From Lacisediminihabitans changchengi (GTDB lineage Bacteria; Actinomycetota; Actinomycetes; Actinomycetales; Microbacteriaceae): a stretch of DNA of 64,000 nucleotides. The stretch is taken from positions 496,001 to 560,000 of the forward strand of contig NZ_JAEPES010000001.1 in assembly GCF_016634425.1 (NCBI RefSeq), given 5' to 3'. The notes under the pieces were generated by a model. The model made no database searches. It was not told the origin of the DNA and saw nothing but the letters and a program-made list of their open reading frames with translations. The position numbers and the translations under genes are program-made. Position 1 is the first letter of the stretch. Every line of letters begins with the position of its first letter. Positions 18,590 to 27,480 of the stretch are shown here, one piece after another.

Positions 18590-19081
18590 ATGCGCCGTCT
18601 GTTCGCCCAGCTCGTCCGCTTCGGACTCGTCGGCGGCGTCGGCTTTCTGATCGACGTCGGGGTGTTCAACCTCCTGCGCGCCACGGTCCTGTCACCGGAT
18701 GACGTGTCGCACGGCCCGCTCTACGCGAAGATCGTCTCCACCCTGCTGGCCATCATCGTCAACTGGATCGGCAACCGCTACTGGACGTTCGGTGATCGCA
18801 AGCGCCCGAACGTGGCCCGCGAGGGTCTCGAATTCGCCCTCGTCAGCGGTGGCGGCCTGCTCATCGGCCTCGGCTGCCTGTGGGTGTCGCACTACGTGCT
18901 CGGCTACACCTCGGTGCTGGCCGACAACATCTCCAGCAATGTCATCGGCCTGGTGCTCGGCACCGCGTTCCGGTTCACCTTCTACCGCCTGTGGGTGTTC
19001 CGCGAGGAGAAGAACGACGAGCCGCGGCCGCTGACGCTGCACGAGAGCCACGTGCCGACGCCCATCCCGGCGGACGACTAG
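18590..19081 (+). CDS. GtrA family membrane protein
   Basis: The 163-residue protein has four predicted helices and the GtrA signature FGLVGGVGFLIDVGVFNLL at the N-terminus, IIVNWIGNRYWTFGDR in the middle and FRFTFYRLWVFR at the end. GtrA proteins flip or supply polyprenyl-linked sugars for surface glycan modification. ATG 18590 is preferred over an in-frame start at 18548 because it has AAGGA 5 nt upstream and starts right at the first helix. Context with LCP and glycan genes fits that role. Confidence 0.9.
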   Translation: MRRLFAQLVRFGLVGGVGFLIDVGVFNLLRATVLSPDDVSHGPLYAKIVSTLLAIIVNWIGNRYWTFGDRKRPNVAREGLEFALVSGGGLLIGLGCLWVSHYVLGYTSVLADNISSNVIGLVLGTAFRFTFYRLWVFREEKNDEPRPLTLHESHVPTPIPADD

Positions 19082-19160
19082 CGCGGACATCCGCTCTCCG
19101 GGGGGCCCCTCCCTCCCCCACCCCGGCTCGTCCGCTGTCTCCTCCCCTCACCCCGTCCGC

Positions 19161-19216
19161 CGCTCCCGGCCGTCCCTCACCCCTCCGTCGTTCCCGGCCG
19201 TCCCTCACCCCTCCGT
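19161..19216. repeat. Two 28-bp tandem units abutting dispersed repeat copy A
   Basis: Units at 19161-19188 and 19189-19216 differ by one base and contain CCCGGCCGTCCCTCACCCC. They run directly into the outer end of the dispersed repeat and carry its G-rich outer flank. This suggests that slippage or repeated duplication extended the end of copy A. Confidence 0.8.
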
Positions 19217-19294
19217 CAACAGGATGAGATCGCCGAATCGTCCGCCAACAGGCCAGATTCGGGGATGTGGCCGGGCCTAGCCTGTTGACTGCAG
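19208..19294 (-). repeat. Dispersed three-arm repeat, copy A (inverted relative to the other copies)
   Basis: On the minus strand it reads CTGCAGTCAACAGG, then CCTGTTGGCGGACGATTCGG, then ATCCTGTTGACGGAGGGG. Arm starts are 35 and 29 nt apart, the same spacing as in copies B and D (C has 35 and 30). It overlaps the end of the DUF559 gene: the stop codon TAG lies just inside the repeat, and the protein's last residues LQSTG are encoded by CTGCAGTCAACAGGC. It faces copy B, with the CTGCAG ends pointing inward. Confidence 0.9.
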
Positions 19295-20143
19295 CTTGCT
19301 CCGGTCTAACCGAGCCGGGCGGCCCCGGCGGAGGTGACTCTCGACGACCGAAACGCACCAGTCGAGGTCGGACATGATCTGTGAGTGGTGAAATCGGGCG
19401 CTCCCGTAGCTGCTGAGCGAGGCTTCCCCGTCACGACGCCGATCGGCGATCTGCTGCGGTTCACCGTCGTGAAACTGCCTGCTGTCGCATTCGACGATGA
19501 GCCAGTCATCGACAACGAGATCGACCTGCCCGACCCGCCTGATCGACACCTGACTTCGCACCCTCAGCCCGCGCCGTCGAAGCGCCACGCGCATCCGAGA
19601 TTCCGTGCCAGACATCGCGAGTCCGTCGAGCTCGCGGCGGCCCGGTCGGGCGACCTCGCGCACGAGCGGGAGCACCTCGTCCACCTCCTGCCAGGTGAGG
19701 AAGCGCTGAAATAGCGCGCTGTCCATCGTCGCGATGAGTTGGTCTCGCCCCGCGACCAGGCCGTACTGCAGGATCGCGTCGCGCACTGACGCCCGCCACC
19801 GCACATCCGTCAGCTCGGGAAAGCGCTCGGGCAGCCAGACGCGACTCTCTCCCGGCTGCAGGGCGGGAAGCCGGCTCGCGGTCGGGGCGGTGGAGACGAC
19901 GAGCGGCGGGGCATCGTCGACCCAGATGCCACGGTGTGCCAAAGCGGATGCGCCGCCGAGCTTGCCGCCCAAACGCACGGCTCTCAGCGCCAGCGGATCC
20001 ACGCCAGCCGCCGCGACCCAGCCGCGGCGGGGAACCCGAAGGATCCCCGATTGGACGGCAGCGCTGACGCTCGAGCGAGAGTGACCGAGTGCGAGGAGAT
20101 CGGCTCGGCGGGCCAGCATCCCGAACCGGGTGAGATCGAGCAT
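19277..20143 (-). CDS. AbiEi-antitoxin-N-like / DUF559 (Vsr-like nuclease fold) protein bracketed by inverted repeats
   Basis: About 288 residues from ATG 20143; GTG at 20158 or 20191 are possible and no ribosome site is clear. Residues 6-45 resemble the winged-helix N-terminus of AbiEi-type antitoxins (LARRADLLALGHSRSSVSAA, then RRGWVA). Residues about 178-275 fit DUF559, a PD-(D/E)XK/Vsr-like nuclease domain: ESRMRVALRRRGLRVRSQV, then VGQVDLVVDDWLIVECDS with acidic residues where catalytic ones are expected, then DRRRDGEASL. No partner toxin is visible. The gene lies between inverted copies A and B of a dispersed repeat and its C-terminus is encoded by copy A. DNA cleavage activity is inferred. 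Confidence 0.8.
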   Translation of the reverse strand: MLDLTRFGMLARRADLLALGHSRSSVSAAVQSGILRVPRRGWVAAAGVDPLALRAVRLGGKLGGASALAHRGIWVDDAPPLVVSTAPTASRLPALQPGESRVWLPERFPELTDVRWRASVRDAILQYGLVAGRDQLIATMDSALFQRFLTWQEVDEVLPLVREVARPGRRELDGLAMSGTESRMRVALRRRGLRVRSQVSIRRVGQVDLVVDDWLIVECDSRQFHDGEPQQIADRRRDGEASLSSYGSARFHHSQIMSDLDWCVSVVESHLRRGRPARLDRSKLQSTG

Positions 20144-20324
20144 GAGGTCGCGGCGCACGGAGCAATGGTGCGCACAACCGCCCGCGCGCACCGGTCTGCT
20201 GACGCAAGTTGGGGACGGATGCCCGACTCGCCTCCCTGGGGAGGAGGACGGATGCGCGGCACACCGCTCTCAGGCGGATGCAGGGCTCACCGCTCCCGAC
20301 TCACCGCTCCCCGCTCCCCGCCGG

Positions 20325-20415
20325 CTGCAGTCAACAGGATGCGGCCCACAGAACTCCCGATCTGGTCCTGTTGGCGGACGATTAGGCGATCTGGTCCTGT
20401 TGGCGGACCGGAGGG
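20325..20415 (+). repeat. Dispersed three-arm repeat, copy B
   Basis: Arms are CAACAGG at 20332, CCTGTTG at 20367 and CCTGTTG at 20396, preceded by CTGCAGT and followed by GCGGACCGGAGGG. It lies upstream of the DUF559 gene in the opposite orientation to copy A, so the two form long imperfect inverted flanks around about 1.0 kb. Its G-rich outer end leads into the poly-G tracts. Confidence 0.9.
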
Positions 20416-20418
20416 TGC

Positions 20419-20456
20419 GGGGGGGGGGGGGGGAGTACCGGGCGGGGGGGGGGGGG
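20419..20456. repeat. Two poly-G tracts (15 G and 13 G)
   Basis: An uninterrupted run of 15 G (20419-20433) and one of 13 G (20444-20456) are separated by AGTACCGGGC. They lie 7 bp past the stop of the membrane gene at 20463-21098 (which is on the minus strand) and between it and copy B. Such runs are prone to slippage and can form G-quadruplexes; sequencing length error is also likely here. Confidence 0.85.
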
Positions 20457-20462
20457 TGGTCT

Positions 20463-21098
20463 CTACAGCGCCGCGAGGGCGGGAGGTCCCCGATGCCGGT
20501 GCGTGGACAGCACGACGAGCCGGGGAGGCAGCATGGCGTCGGCGGCGGGAACGGAGGCCGGGGGAGTCGAGACGCGCACCGGGCGCGCTAATGCCAGCAG
20601 CATCCGGAGCAAGGGGGATGCCAAGGCGAGAAGCTGCCAGAAGGCCCGTTCCCCGAAACGCAGGGCCAGCACCGTGATGACGGCGGCGACCGCGTGAGCG
20701 AACCACATCCAGCCGGGCATCGCCATGCCCGAGTCTGCTGCGGCGAGCGGCAGTGGGGAGAGCATCGGCTGTGCGCTCATGGTCAGCTGCGGGTTCATGT
20801 CCATGTGACCGCCGGAGATCGACATGGGGGCGGCGCCCAGCATCCCGAACACACCGTGGAAGAGGAATTGGCTCGCGCCGACCGCGATGGTGAGTCTGGG
20901 GGTCGACAGCGCGCGCCCGGAAAGGGCGATGCAGATCATTCCAGCGAAGGCGAGACAGAGCAGGATGCCGGGGAGGCCAGGTGAATCCCCGCCGGCGAGC
21001 AGATGCGAGCACAGAGCGACGAATACGGAGACGACCGCAGCGATCCACCCGCGGGCGAAGCGCGCCCACCGTGTGCTCATACTTCGCTGGTTGATCAT
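20463..21098 (-). CDS. DUF5134-like polytopic membrane protein of unknown function
   Basis: The 211-residue protein has about six hydrophobic segments and a Met/His-containing loop (MSISGGHMDMNPQLTMSAQPM) between helices 3 and 4. Such Met/His loops can bind copper, but this is speculation. No catalytic motif is visible, and the DUF5134 assignment is tentative. A TAGAAT box ends 9 nt before ATG 21098, so the message may be leaderless; ATG 21080 is an alternative start. The C-terminus ends just before the poly-G tracts, and a one-base slip in them would not affect it. Confidence 0.65.
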   Translation of the reverse strand: MINQRSMSTRWARFARGWIAAVVSVFVALCSHLLAGGDSPGLPGILLCLAFAGMICIALSGRALSTPRLTIAVGASQFLFHGVFGMLGAAPMSISGGHMDMNPQLTMSAQPMLSPLPLAAADSGMAMPGWMWFAHAVAAVITVLALRFGERAFWQLLALASPLLRMLLALARPVRVSTPPASVPAADAMLPPRLVVLSTHRHRGPPALAAL

Positions 21099-21320
21099 GA
21101 GGGTTTCATTCTAAAGTGCCGTCTCGCGTGCGGCTCGCCGCGAAGCTTTACGCCTCGGTGCGCCCGGTGTCGCCCGCTCGGGTTAGGCTCATAGCCAGAT
21201 ACATCGTCGTACCGACTATTTCGCTGTAGGCAGTTCTCAACTGTCAGGCCCGGGAAGGCCGCTACTCGTACTCGGGCGATGGCCGTCAGGCATTGTGGAT
21301 GGGCACCAGGAGGAAACCGC

Positions 21321-22598
21321 ATGGCACGCATAGGCGAGAGCGCCGATCTCCTCAAGTGCTCGTTCTGCGGCAAGAGCCAGAAGCAGGTCCAGCAGTTGAT
21401 CGCCGGGCCGGGCGTGTACATCTGTGACGAGTGCGTCGAGCTGTGCAACGAGATCATCGAGGAGCGTCTGGCCGAGGCCGGCGAAGAGACGACGAGCGAG
21501 TTCGATCTGCCGAAGCCGCGCGAGATCTACGACTTCCTCGAGGAGTATGTGATCGGCCAGGAGGCGGCGAAGAAGTCGCTCTCGGTCGCGGTCTACAACC
21601 ACTACAAGCGCATCCGCGCTCGCAACACGCTCACCTCGGCCGACGCCGTGATCGACGACGTGGAGATCGCCAAGTCCAACATCCTGCTGATCGGTCCGAC
21701 CGGATGCGGAAAGACCTACCTGGCGCAAACGCTCGCCAAGCGCCTCAACGTGCCTTTCGCCGTTGCGGATGCGACTGCGCTCACCGAGGCGGGCTATGTC
21801 GGTGAAGACGTCGAGAACATCCTGCTCAAGCTGATCCAGGCCGCTGACTACGACGTCAAGCGGGCCGAGACCGGCATCATCTACATCGACGAGATCGACA
21901 AGATCGCCCGCAAGGCCGAGAACCCGTCGATCACCCGCGACGTCTCCGGTGAGGGAGTGCAGCAGGCACTGCTCAAGATCCTCGAGGGCACGGTCGCCTC
22001 GGTTCCGCCGCAGGGTGGCCGCAAGCATCCGCACCAGGAGTTCATCCAGGTCGACACCACCAACGTGCTCTTCATCGTCGCCGGTGCTTTCGCCGGGCTG
22101 GAGGAGATCATCTCCCAGCGCGCGGGCAAGAAGGGCATCGGCTTCGGCGCCCCGCTGCACAGCAAGGGCGACGAGGTGAACCTGTTCGGTGAGGTTCTGC
22201 CCGAAGACCTGCACAAGTTCGGACTCATCCCCGAGTTCATCGGCCGTCTTCCCGTCGTCACGACCGTCACGCCGCTCGACCAGGTGGCGCTCATGGAGAT
22301 CCTGACCAAGCCGAAGAACGCGCTGGTGCGTCAGTACCAGCGCATGTTCGAGCTCGACGGCGTCATCCTCGACTTCGAGCAGGATGCGCTCGAGGCCATC
22401 GCCGACCTCGCCGTGCTGCGCCAGACCGGTGCTCGTGGACTGCGGTCGATCATGGAAGAGGTGCTCGGGCCGATCATGTTCGACGTGCCATCGAGCGACG
22501 AGATCGCCCGGGTCATCGTGACGCGCGCTGCAGTGCTCGAGAACGCCGCGCCGACGATCGTGCCTCACAAGGCGATCCGCCAGGAAAAGTCGGCGTAA
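21321..22598 (+). CDS. clpX: ATP-dependent Clp protease ATP-binding subunit ClpX
   Basis: ClpX unfolds tagged substrates and feeds them to ClpP. The 425-residue protein has the C4 zinc domain (CSFCGKSQ and ICDECVELC, residues 14-44), Walker [13 protein letters not shown] (125-136), Walker [11 protein letters not shown], sensor and pore-loop regions (GYVGEDVEN) and the IGF-type loop region near [12 protein letters not shown] 21321 has AGGAGG 7 nt upstream. clpP is not adjacent upstream here: a membrane gene on the opposite strand lies there, so this copy has its own promoter in the 220-bp gap. Confidence 0.98.
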   Translation: MARIGESADLLKCSFCGKSQKQVQQLIAGPGVYICDECVELCNEIIEERLAEAGEETTSEFDLPKPREIYDFLEEYVIGQEAAKKSLSVAVYNHYKRIRARNTLTSADAVIDDVEIAKSNILLIGPTGCGKTYLAQTLAKRLNVPFAVADATALTEAGYVGEDVENILLKLIQAADYDVKRAETGIIYIDEIDKIARKAENPSITRDVSGEGVQQALLKILEGTVASVPPQGGRKHPHQEFIQVDTTNVLFIVAGAFAGLEEIISQRAGKKGIGFGAPLHSKGDEVNLFGEVLPEDLHKFGLIPEFIGRLPVVTTVTPLDQVALMEILTKPKNALVRQYQRMFELDGVILDFEQDALEAIADLAVLRQTGARGLRSIMEEVLGPIMFDVPSSDEIARVIVTRAAVLENAAPTIVPHKAIRQEKSA

Positions 22599-22655
22599 CC
22601 AGTTCCTCTAGATTGGCCCGCGAGGTGCTGCGTCAGCGCGCCCTAGGCTGAGCGG

Positions 22656-23849
22656 ATGCTGCAGCCCATCTCGGCCGGTTTCGTCGCTGCCGTCGCCGGC
22701 TTCGCGAGTTCTTTCGCTCTCGTCATCGCCGGGCTCCGTGCCGTCGGAGCGACCTCTGCAGAGGCGTCATCGGGGTTGCTTGCGCTGTGTCTCGCGGTTG
22801 CGGTCGTGGCGATCGTCGGGTCGCTCTGGCTGCGCATCCCGCTTGCCATCGCGTGGTCGACCCCGGGAGCGGCGGTTCTGTTGGCGGCTCGCGGCGAAGA
22901 GGTGCACTTCTCCGACGCGGTCGGCGCCTTTCTGATCAGCTCGGCTCTCATCGTGCTCTGCGGGCTGTGGCCGGCACTCGGCCGCGCGATCGTGCGCATT
23001 CCGCGCCCGCTCGCGAGTGCGATGCTCGCCGGGGTGCTGTTTCCGATCTGTCTCGCGCCGATCCAGGCCGTCGCTACTCTTCCGCTGCTGGCCGCTCCCG
23101 TCGTCATCGTCTGGCTCGTGCTTTTTAAACTCGCTCCGCGGTGGGCGGTGCCCGCGGCGATGGCGGTCGCCGTCGGTGCCGTGTTCGTCTCGGCCGGCAG
23201 CGGTTGGCTGAGCGGCGGAAACCTCAGCCCAGCGCTGGTCTTCGTGCAGCCCACCTTCGACCCGTTCACGATCCTCAGCATCGGTCTGCCGTTGTTCGTC
23301 GTCACCATGGCCGGCCAGAACGTGCCGGGGTTCACTGTGCTCTCGACCTTCGGCTATGCGGGCCCGCCGCGCTACGCCCTGGTGGCGACGGGACTGGGCT
23401 CCGGTGCAGCGAACCTGTTCGGGGCGCACGCGATAAACCTCGGCGCCATCACCGCCGCGATCATGTCTGGGCCGGAGTCGCATCCCGACCTGGCGAAACG
23501 CTGGGTGGCCACCCTCACCAACGGGATCCTCTACATCCCGCTCGGCCTGGCCGCGGGGGTGGCGGCGGCACTGGTGAGCGCGGCACCGACGGTGCTGATC
23601 ACCGCGGTTGCGGGCCTCGCCGTGCTCGGCGCTCTCGTGACCAGCGTGGTGAACGCGATGGAAGACCCCGCCCATCGCATCAGTGCCATCGTCACGTTTC
23701 TGGTGGTGGCATCCAAAGTGGTCGTGCTGGGCGTCGGGTCCGCGTTCTGGGGCCTCGCGGTGGGTGCGATCGTCTACGCGTGGCTGGGTTGGCGCCGTCG
23801 CTCCGCGGCTTCGGCGACTAGCGAACTGCCCAAGAAGGCTGCCGGATAG
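22656..23849 (+). CDS. BenE family benzoate/H+ symporter-like transporter
   Basis: The 397-residue inner-membrane protein has about 11-12 helices and BenE features: SLWLRIPLAIAWSTPGAAVL, FPICLAPIQA, FVVTMAGQNVPGFTVL and HAINLGAITAAIMSGPESHPD. BenE transporters import benzoate with protons, but no aromatic catabolic genes are near, so the substrate is uncertain. It begins 57 bp after clpX and could be read from the same promoter. The downstream gap before the M3 peptidase holds a short tandem repeat (GGGCAGTTCGACGCGC, twice, near 23872-23903). Confidence 0.9.
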   Translation: MLQPISAGFVAAVAGFASSFALVIAGLRAVGATSAEASSGLLALCLAVAVVAIVGSLWLRIPLAIAWSTPGAAVLLAARGEEVHFSDAVGAFLISSALIVLCGLWPALGRAIVRIPRPLASAMLAGVLFPICLAPIQAVATLPLLAAPVVIVWLVLFKLAPRWAVPAAMAVAVGAVFVSAGSGWLSGGNLSPALVFVQPTFDPFTILSIGLPLFVVTMAGQNVPGFTVLSTFGYAGPPRYALVATGLGSGAANLFGAHAINLGAITAAIMSGPESHPDLAKRWVATLTNGILYIPLGLAAGVAAALVSAAPTVLITAVAGLAVLGALVTSVVNAMEDPAHRISAIVTFLVVASKVVVLGVGSAFWGLAVGAIVYAWLGWRRRSAASATSELPKKAAG

Positions 23850-23910
23850 GCGATCCCGGCAGCAATCTCGGGCAGTTCGACGCGCGGGCAGTTCGACGCG
23901 CGAGGCTGGC

Positions 23911-25956
23911 TCAGCCGTCCAGGCCGCGACGCTTCAACAGCGGCTCGATCACGGCGTCGCGCCCGCGGAAGTCGCGGTAGGCCTCCAGCGGATCCTTCGA
24001 CCCGCCGACGCCGAGCAGGCGCTGGCGGAAGCGGTCGCCGTTCGCCCGGGTGAGCCCGCCGTTCTCCTTGAACCACTCGACAGTGTCGGCATCCAGAACC
24101 TCACTCCAGATGTAGGAGTAGTAGCCGGCGTCATAGCCGCCCGAGAACGTGTGGGCGAAATAGTTGCTCGAGTAGCGGGTGGGCACTGCAGGGTTGTCGA
24201 GTCCGGCGTCGGCGAGTGCTTCCGCCTCGAACTCCGCGACATCCCCGACGGTGTCGTCCGCGGTGATGCGGTGCCAGGCCTGGTCGAGCATGGCGGCGGC
24301 CAGATACTCGCTGGTCTGGAATCCCTCGTTGAAGGCGGATGATTCGGTGATCCGGTCGACGAAGTCCTGAGGCATCGGCTCGCCGGTCTGGTGGTGCTTG
24401 GCGTAGTTGCCCAGAACCTCGGGCCACAGCATCCACATCTCGTTCACCTGGCTCGGGAATTCGACGAAATCGCGGAAGACATTGGTTCCGGCGAACTTCG
24501 GATAGGTCACCCGCGCGAACAGGCCGTGCAGGGCGTGTCCGAACTCGTGGAACAGGGTGTTCACCTCGTCGTAGGTGAGCAGGGTCGGCTCGCTGGCTGC
24601 GGGCTTGGACACATTGAGGTTGTTGACGACAACGACCGGCTGGTCGAGCAGGGTGTTCTGCGAGACCAGCGGATTCATCCACGCGCCACCCCGCTTGGAG
24701 TCGCGGGTATACAGATCGAGCACGTACAGCCCCACCGGCGAACCATCCTCGTCGTGCACCTCGAAGACACGGGCGTCGGGGTGGTACGCGACGAGATCGG
24801 GGCGCTCGGTGAAGCTAACGCCGTAGACCTGGCCCGCGGCGAAGAACACGCCGTCGTGCAAAACGCGTTCGGCTTCGAAGTACGGGCGCATGGCCGCAGT
24901 GTCGACGTCGTACTTCGCCTGGCGCACCTTGCTCGTGTAGTACGCCCAGTCGGCGGCGGTGATCGGCGCGTCGGAGAGCTGCTGCAGGTCGGCCTGCTCG
25001 GCACGCGCGTTACGCGCGGCGATGGGGGCGAGCCGACCGAGCAGGTCGGCGACCGCGCGCGGGGTCTTGGCCGTCTCATCCGCTGTCACATATGCGGCGT
25101 GGTTTTCGAACCCCAGCAGTCGTGCCCGCTCCGCGCGCAGGCGGGTGATCTCGAGCACGAGCTGACGGTTGTCGTTGGCGTTGTCGCGTCCGCCGCGCGC
25201 ACGGGATGCCGCCATGATGCGTTCGCGCACAGCGGGGTCGGTGAGGGCGTCGAGGTACGGATGTCCGGTCGGCAGCACGAGCGTGATCAGATACTTGCCG
25301 TCGAGACCACGCTCCTTCGCGGCCTCTGCCGCCGCGGAGATCTCCCCGGCACCGAGACCCTCGAGGTCGGCGACATCGTCGATGACCACGGCGAGGTCGT
25401 TGGTGTCGGTGAGGAGGTTCTTCTCGAATCGTGTGGTGAGGGTCGAGAGCTGCTGGTTATAGTCGCGCAGGGCGGCCTTCTGCTCATCGTCGAGCCCCGC
25501 CCCGGCGAGAGTGAACTCCGTGTAGTACCGCTCGACCAGGTAGCGCGACTCCGCATCGAGGTCGAGACTGCCCGAGTCAGACCCGGCGAGCTGGTCGTGG
25601 ATGGTCTTGATGCGCCAGTAGAGCTGGGAGTCCAGCCGAATCGCGTCCGAGTGCGCGGACAGCAGGGGAGCGATCTCCTCTTCGAGCGCATTGGTGAAGT
25701 CGTTGCTGTCGGACGAACTCTTGTTGAAGAACACCGTGGCCACCCGCTCGAGGGTCTGACCCGACTTCTCGAGCGGGATCAGCGTGTTCTCGAACGTCGG
25801 CATGTCCCGGCGACGGGTGATGTTCGCTACCTCCGCGAGTTGCTCGGCAAAGCCGGCGTCGAACGCGGGTCGGTAGTCATCGTCGGTGATGTCTGCGAAC
25901 GGGGGCAGCTGGTAGGGGAGCGTGCTGGGAACGAGGAAGGGATTCTGATCAGCCAT
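23911..25956 (-). CDS. M3 family metallopeptidase (peptidyl-dipeptidase Dcp-like)
   Basis: This zinc peptidase probably cleaves short peptides in the cytoplasm. It has 681 residues from ATG 25956. The zinc site HEFGHALHG is at about residue 470, with the third ligand expected about 25 residues on in VEFPSQVNEMW. The N-terminal helical domain holds MPTFENTLIPLEKSGQTLERV, and the C-terminus YDAGYYSYIWSEVLDAD is typical for Dcp and oligopeptidase A. GTG 25962 is a nearby alternative start. No signal peptide. The long open frame on the other strand is a shadow. Confidence 0.94.
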   Translation of the reverse strand: MADQNPFLVPSTLPYQLPPFADITDDDYRPAFDAGFAEQLAEVANITRRRDMPTFENTLIPLEKSGQTLERVATVFFNKSSSDSNDFTNALEEEIAPLLSAHSDAIRLDSQLYWRIKTIHDQLAGSDSGSLDLDAESRYLVERYYTEFTLAGAGLDDEQKAALRDYNQQLSTLTTRFEKNLLTDTNDLAVVIDDVADLEGLGAGEISAAAEAAKERGLDGKYLITLVLPTGHPYLDALTDPAVRERIMAASRARGGRDNANDNRQLVLEITRLRAERARLLGFENHAAYVTADETAKTPRAVADLLGRLAPIAARNARAEQADLQQLSDAPITAADWAYYTSKVRQAKYDVDTAAMRPYFEAERVLHDGVFFAAGQVYGVSFTERPDLVAYHPDARVFEVHDEDGSPVGLYVLDLYTRDSKRGGAWMNPLVSQNTLLDQPVVVVNNLNVSKPAASEPTLLTYDEVNTLFHEFGHALHGLFARVTYPKFAGTNVFRDFVEFPSQVNEMWMLWPEVLGNYAKHHQTGEPMPQDFVDRITESSAFNEGFQTSEYLAAAMLDQAWHRITADDTVGDVAEFEAEALADAGLDNPAVPTRYSSNYFAHTFSGGYDAGYYSYIWSEVLDADTVEWFKENGGLTRANGDRFRQRLLGVGGSKDPLEAYRDFRGRDAVIEPLLKRRGLDG

Positions 25957-26082
25957 CCCCACAGCCTATGGCTCGGCCCTATGGTCGAGAATGGCGCTGC
26001 GAGTGCGGCGCTCCGAGCCAGACCCATCGAGCCAGACCCATCGAGCCACAGCACTGTGGACGACGTACGGAGAGGGCATGCC

Positions 26083-27465
26083 ATGATCAATCGGGCCAGC
26101 ATCGACCGCGCCAGCATCAATCGGGCCACGCTGGCCCGCCTGCACGAGCGAGAGCTCGCCGAGTTCGCCCGCCGCAATCCGCGGTCGGCGGAGGCATACG
26201 CGGCCGCGGACCATCTGTTCGGGCGCGTCCCGATGACGTGGATGAACAAGAAGGCGGGTGGCTTCCCGCTCTATTTCGAGTCAGCCAGGGGCAGTCGTAT
26301 CTCCGACATCGACGGCCATGAGTACCTCGACTTCGCGCTCGGGGATACCGGGGCGATGGCCGGCCACTCGCCGCAGGCGGTTCTGGATGCCGTCAGCCGC
26401 CGCATCGACACGGTCGGCGGCATCACGACCATGATGCCGACCGTCGACGCCGAATGGGTGGGGGCGGAACTCAGCCGCCGTTTCGGCATGGACGTCTGGA
26501 GTTTCTCGCTCACCGCGACCGACGCGAACCGCTGGGCGATCCGGCTGGTGCGGGCGCTGACCGGCCGATCGAAGATCCTGTTCCACAGTTACAGCTATCA
26601 CGGCAGCGTCGACGAGTCGCTCATCGTGGTCGGCCCAGACGGCGAGGGCATGAGCCGCCCCGGCAATGTCGGGTCGCCGGTGGATGTCACGCTCACCAGC
26701 CGGGTCGCCGAGATCAACGATCTGCCCGGTCTCGAACGCCAGCTCAAGCACGGCGACGTCGCCGCCGTTCTCATCGAGCCCGCTCTCACCAATATCGGCA
26801 TCGTGCTGCCCGAGCCCGGCTATCACGCCGCGGTGCGGGAGCTGACCCGGCGCTACGGTGCCCTGCTCATCATCGACGAGACCCACACCTTCTCGGCGGG
26901 CTCCGGCGGCGCAACACGAGCCTGGGGGTTGGAGCCCGACATCGTGGTGATCGGCAAGGCGATCGCCGACGGCGTGCCGAGCGGTGCGTATGGACTCTCC
27001 CAGGAGCTTGCCGAGCGCGCACTCGCCCGAGACGACCTCGACCTCATCGACATGGGCGGGGTGGGAGGCACCCTCGCCGGTAGCCCGCTATCGATCGCGG
27101 CGATGCGTGCGACGCTGCAGCACGTCCTCACCGACGACGCCTTCGAGGGGATGATCGCGCGGGCCACGACGTTCGCCGCCGGCATCGAGGCGGTCATCGT
27201 CGAGCACGACCTGCCGTGGGCGGTCGCACAGCTCGGTGCGCGGGTGGAGTACCGGTTCGCCCGGCCGTACCCGACGACCGGCACGGCATCGGCCGAGAGC
27301 GCGGATGCCGACCTCGAGGACTATCTGCACCTCGCCTTGGCCAACCGCGGCATCCTGCTCACGCCCTTCCACAACATGGCGCTGATGGCGCCGACGACGA
27401 CGGATGACGACGTGGCCCGCCACCTCGCTGTCTTCGCCGAGATCGTGGGCGAGCTCGTCGCCTGA
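26083..27465 (+). CDS. Class III PLP aminotransferase (glutamate-1-semialdehyde aminomutase-like)
   Basis: The 460-residue fold-type I enzyme has FALGDTGAMAGHSPQAV, VWSFSLTATDANRWAIRL, HSYSYHGSVDESL and IIDETHTFSAG, with the PLP Lys at about 292 in VVIGKAIADGVPSGAYG. It matches GSA-aminomutase-like transaminases. The T-D-A-N-R region replaces the usual SGTEA motif, so the true substrate may differ from heme precursors. ATG 26083 has GGAGAGGG upstream. The first 17 residues are an odd run of A-S-I-[N/D]-R units encoded by near-identical DNA, following a tandem AGCCAGACCCATCG in the leader. Confidence 0.88.
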   Translation: MINRASIDRASINRATLARLHERELAEFARRNPRSAEAYAAADHLFGRVPMTWMNKKAGGFPLYFESARGSRISDIDGHEYLDFALGDTGAMAGHSPQAVLDAVSRRIDTVGGITTMMPTVDAEWVGAELSRRFGMDVWSFSLTATDANRWAIRLVRALTGRSKILFHSYSYHGSVDESLIVVGPDGEGMSRPGNVGSPVDVTLTSRVAEINDLPGLERQLKHGDVAAVLIEPALTNIGIVLPEPGYHAAVRELTRRYGALLIIDETHTFSAGSGGATRAWGLEPDIVVIGKAIADGVPSGAYGLSQELAERALARDDLDLIDMGGVGGTLAGSPLSIAAMRATLQHVLTDDAFEGMIARATTFAAGIEAVIVEHDLPWAVAQLGARVEYRFARPYPTTGTASAESADADLEDYLHLALANRGILLTPFHNMALMAPTTTDDDVARHLAVFAEIVGELVA

Positions 27466-27480
27466 ACCTCCCAGCCTCGT

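Noticed and set aside
19277..20143. AbiE-type toxin-antitoxin system
   Set aside because: Only the AbiEi-like N-terminal domain is present; there is no AbiEii nucleotidyltransferase toxin gene next to it.
19208..20415. CRISPR array or classical insertion sequence at the repeat island
   Set aside because: Only two inverted copies bracket one gene, there are no regularly spaced repeats with spacers, and no transposase domain is present.
20287..21069. Minus-strand frame with a Pro-rich tail from the poly-G tracts
   Set aside because: It overlaps the membrane protein gene in another frame, and the Pro runs only reflect the G homopolymers.
24391..26082. Long open frame on the plus strand opposite the M3 peptidase, continuous with the aminotransferase frame
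   Set aside because: It mirrors the peptidase codons, has no family motifs, and the aminotransferase has its own ribosome site and start at 26083.
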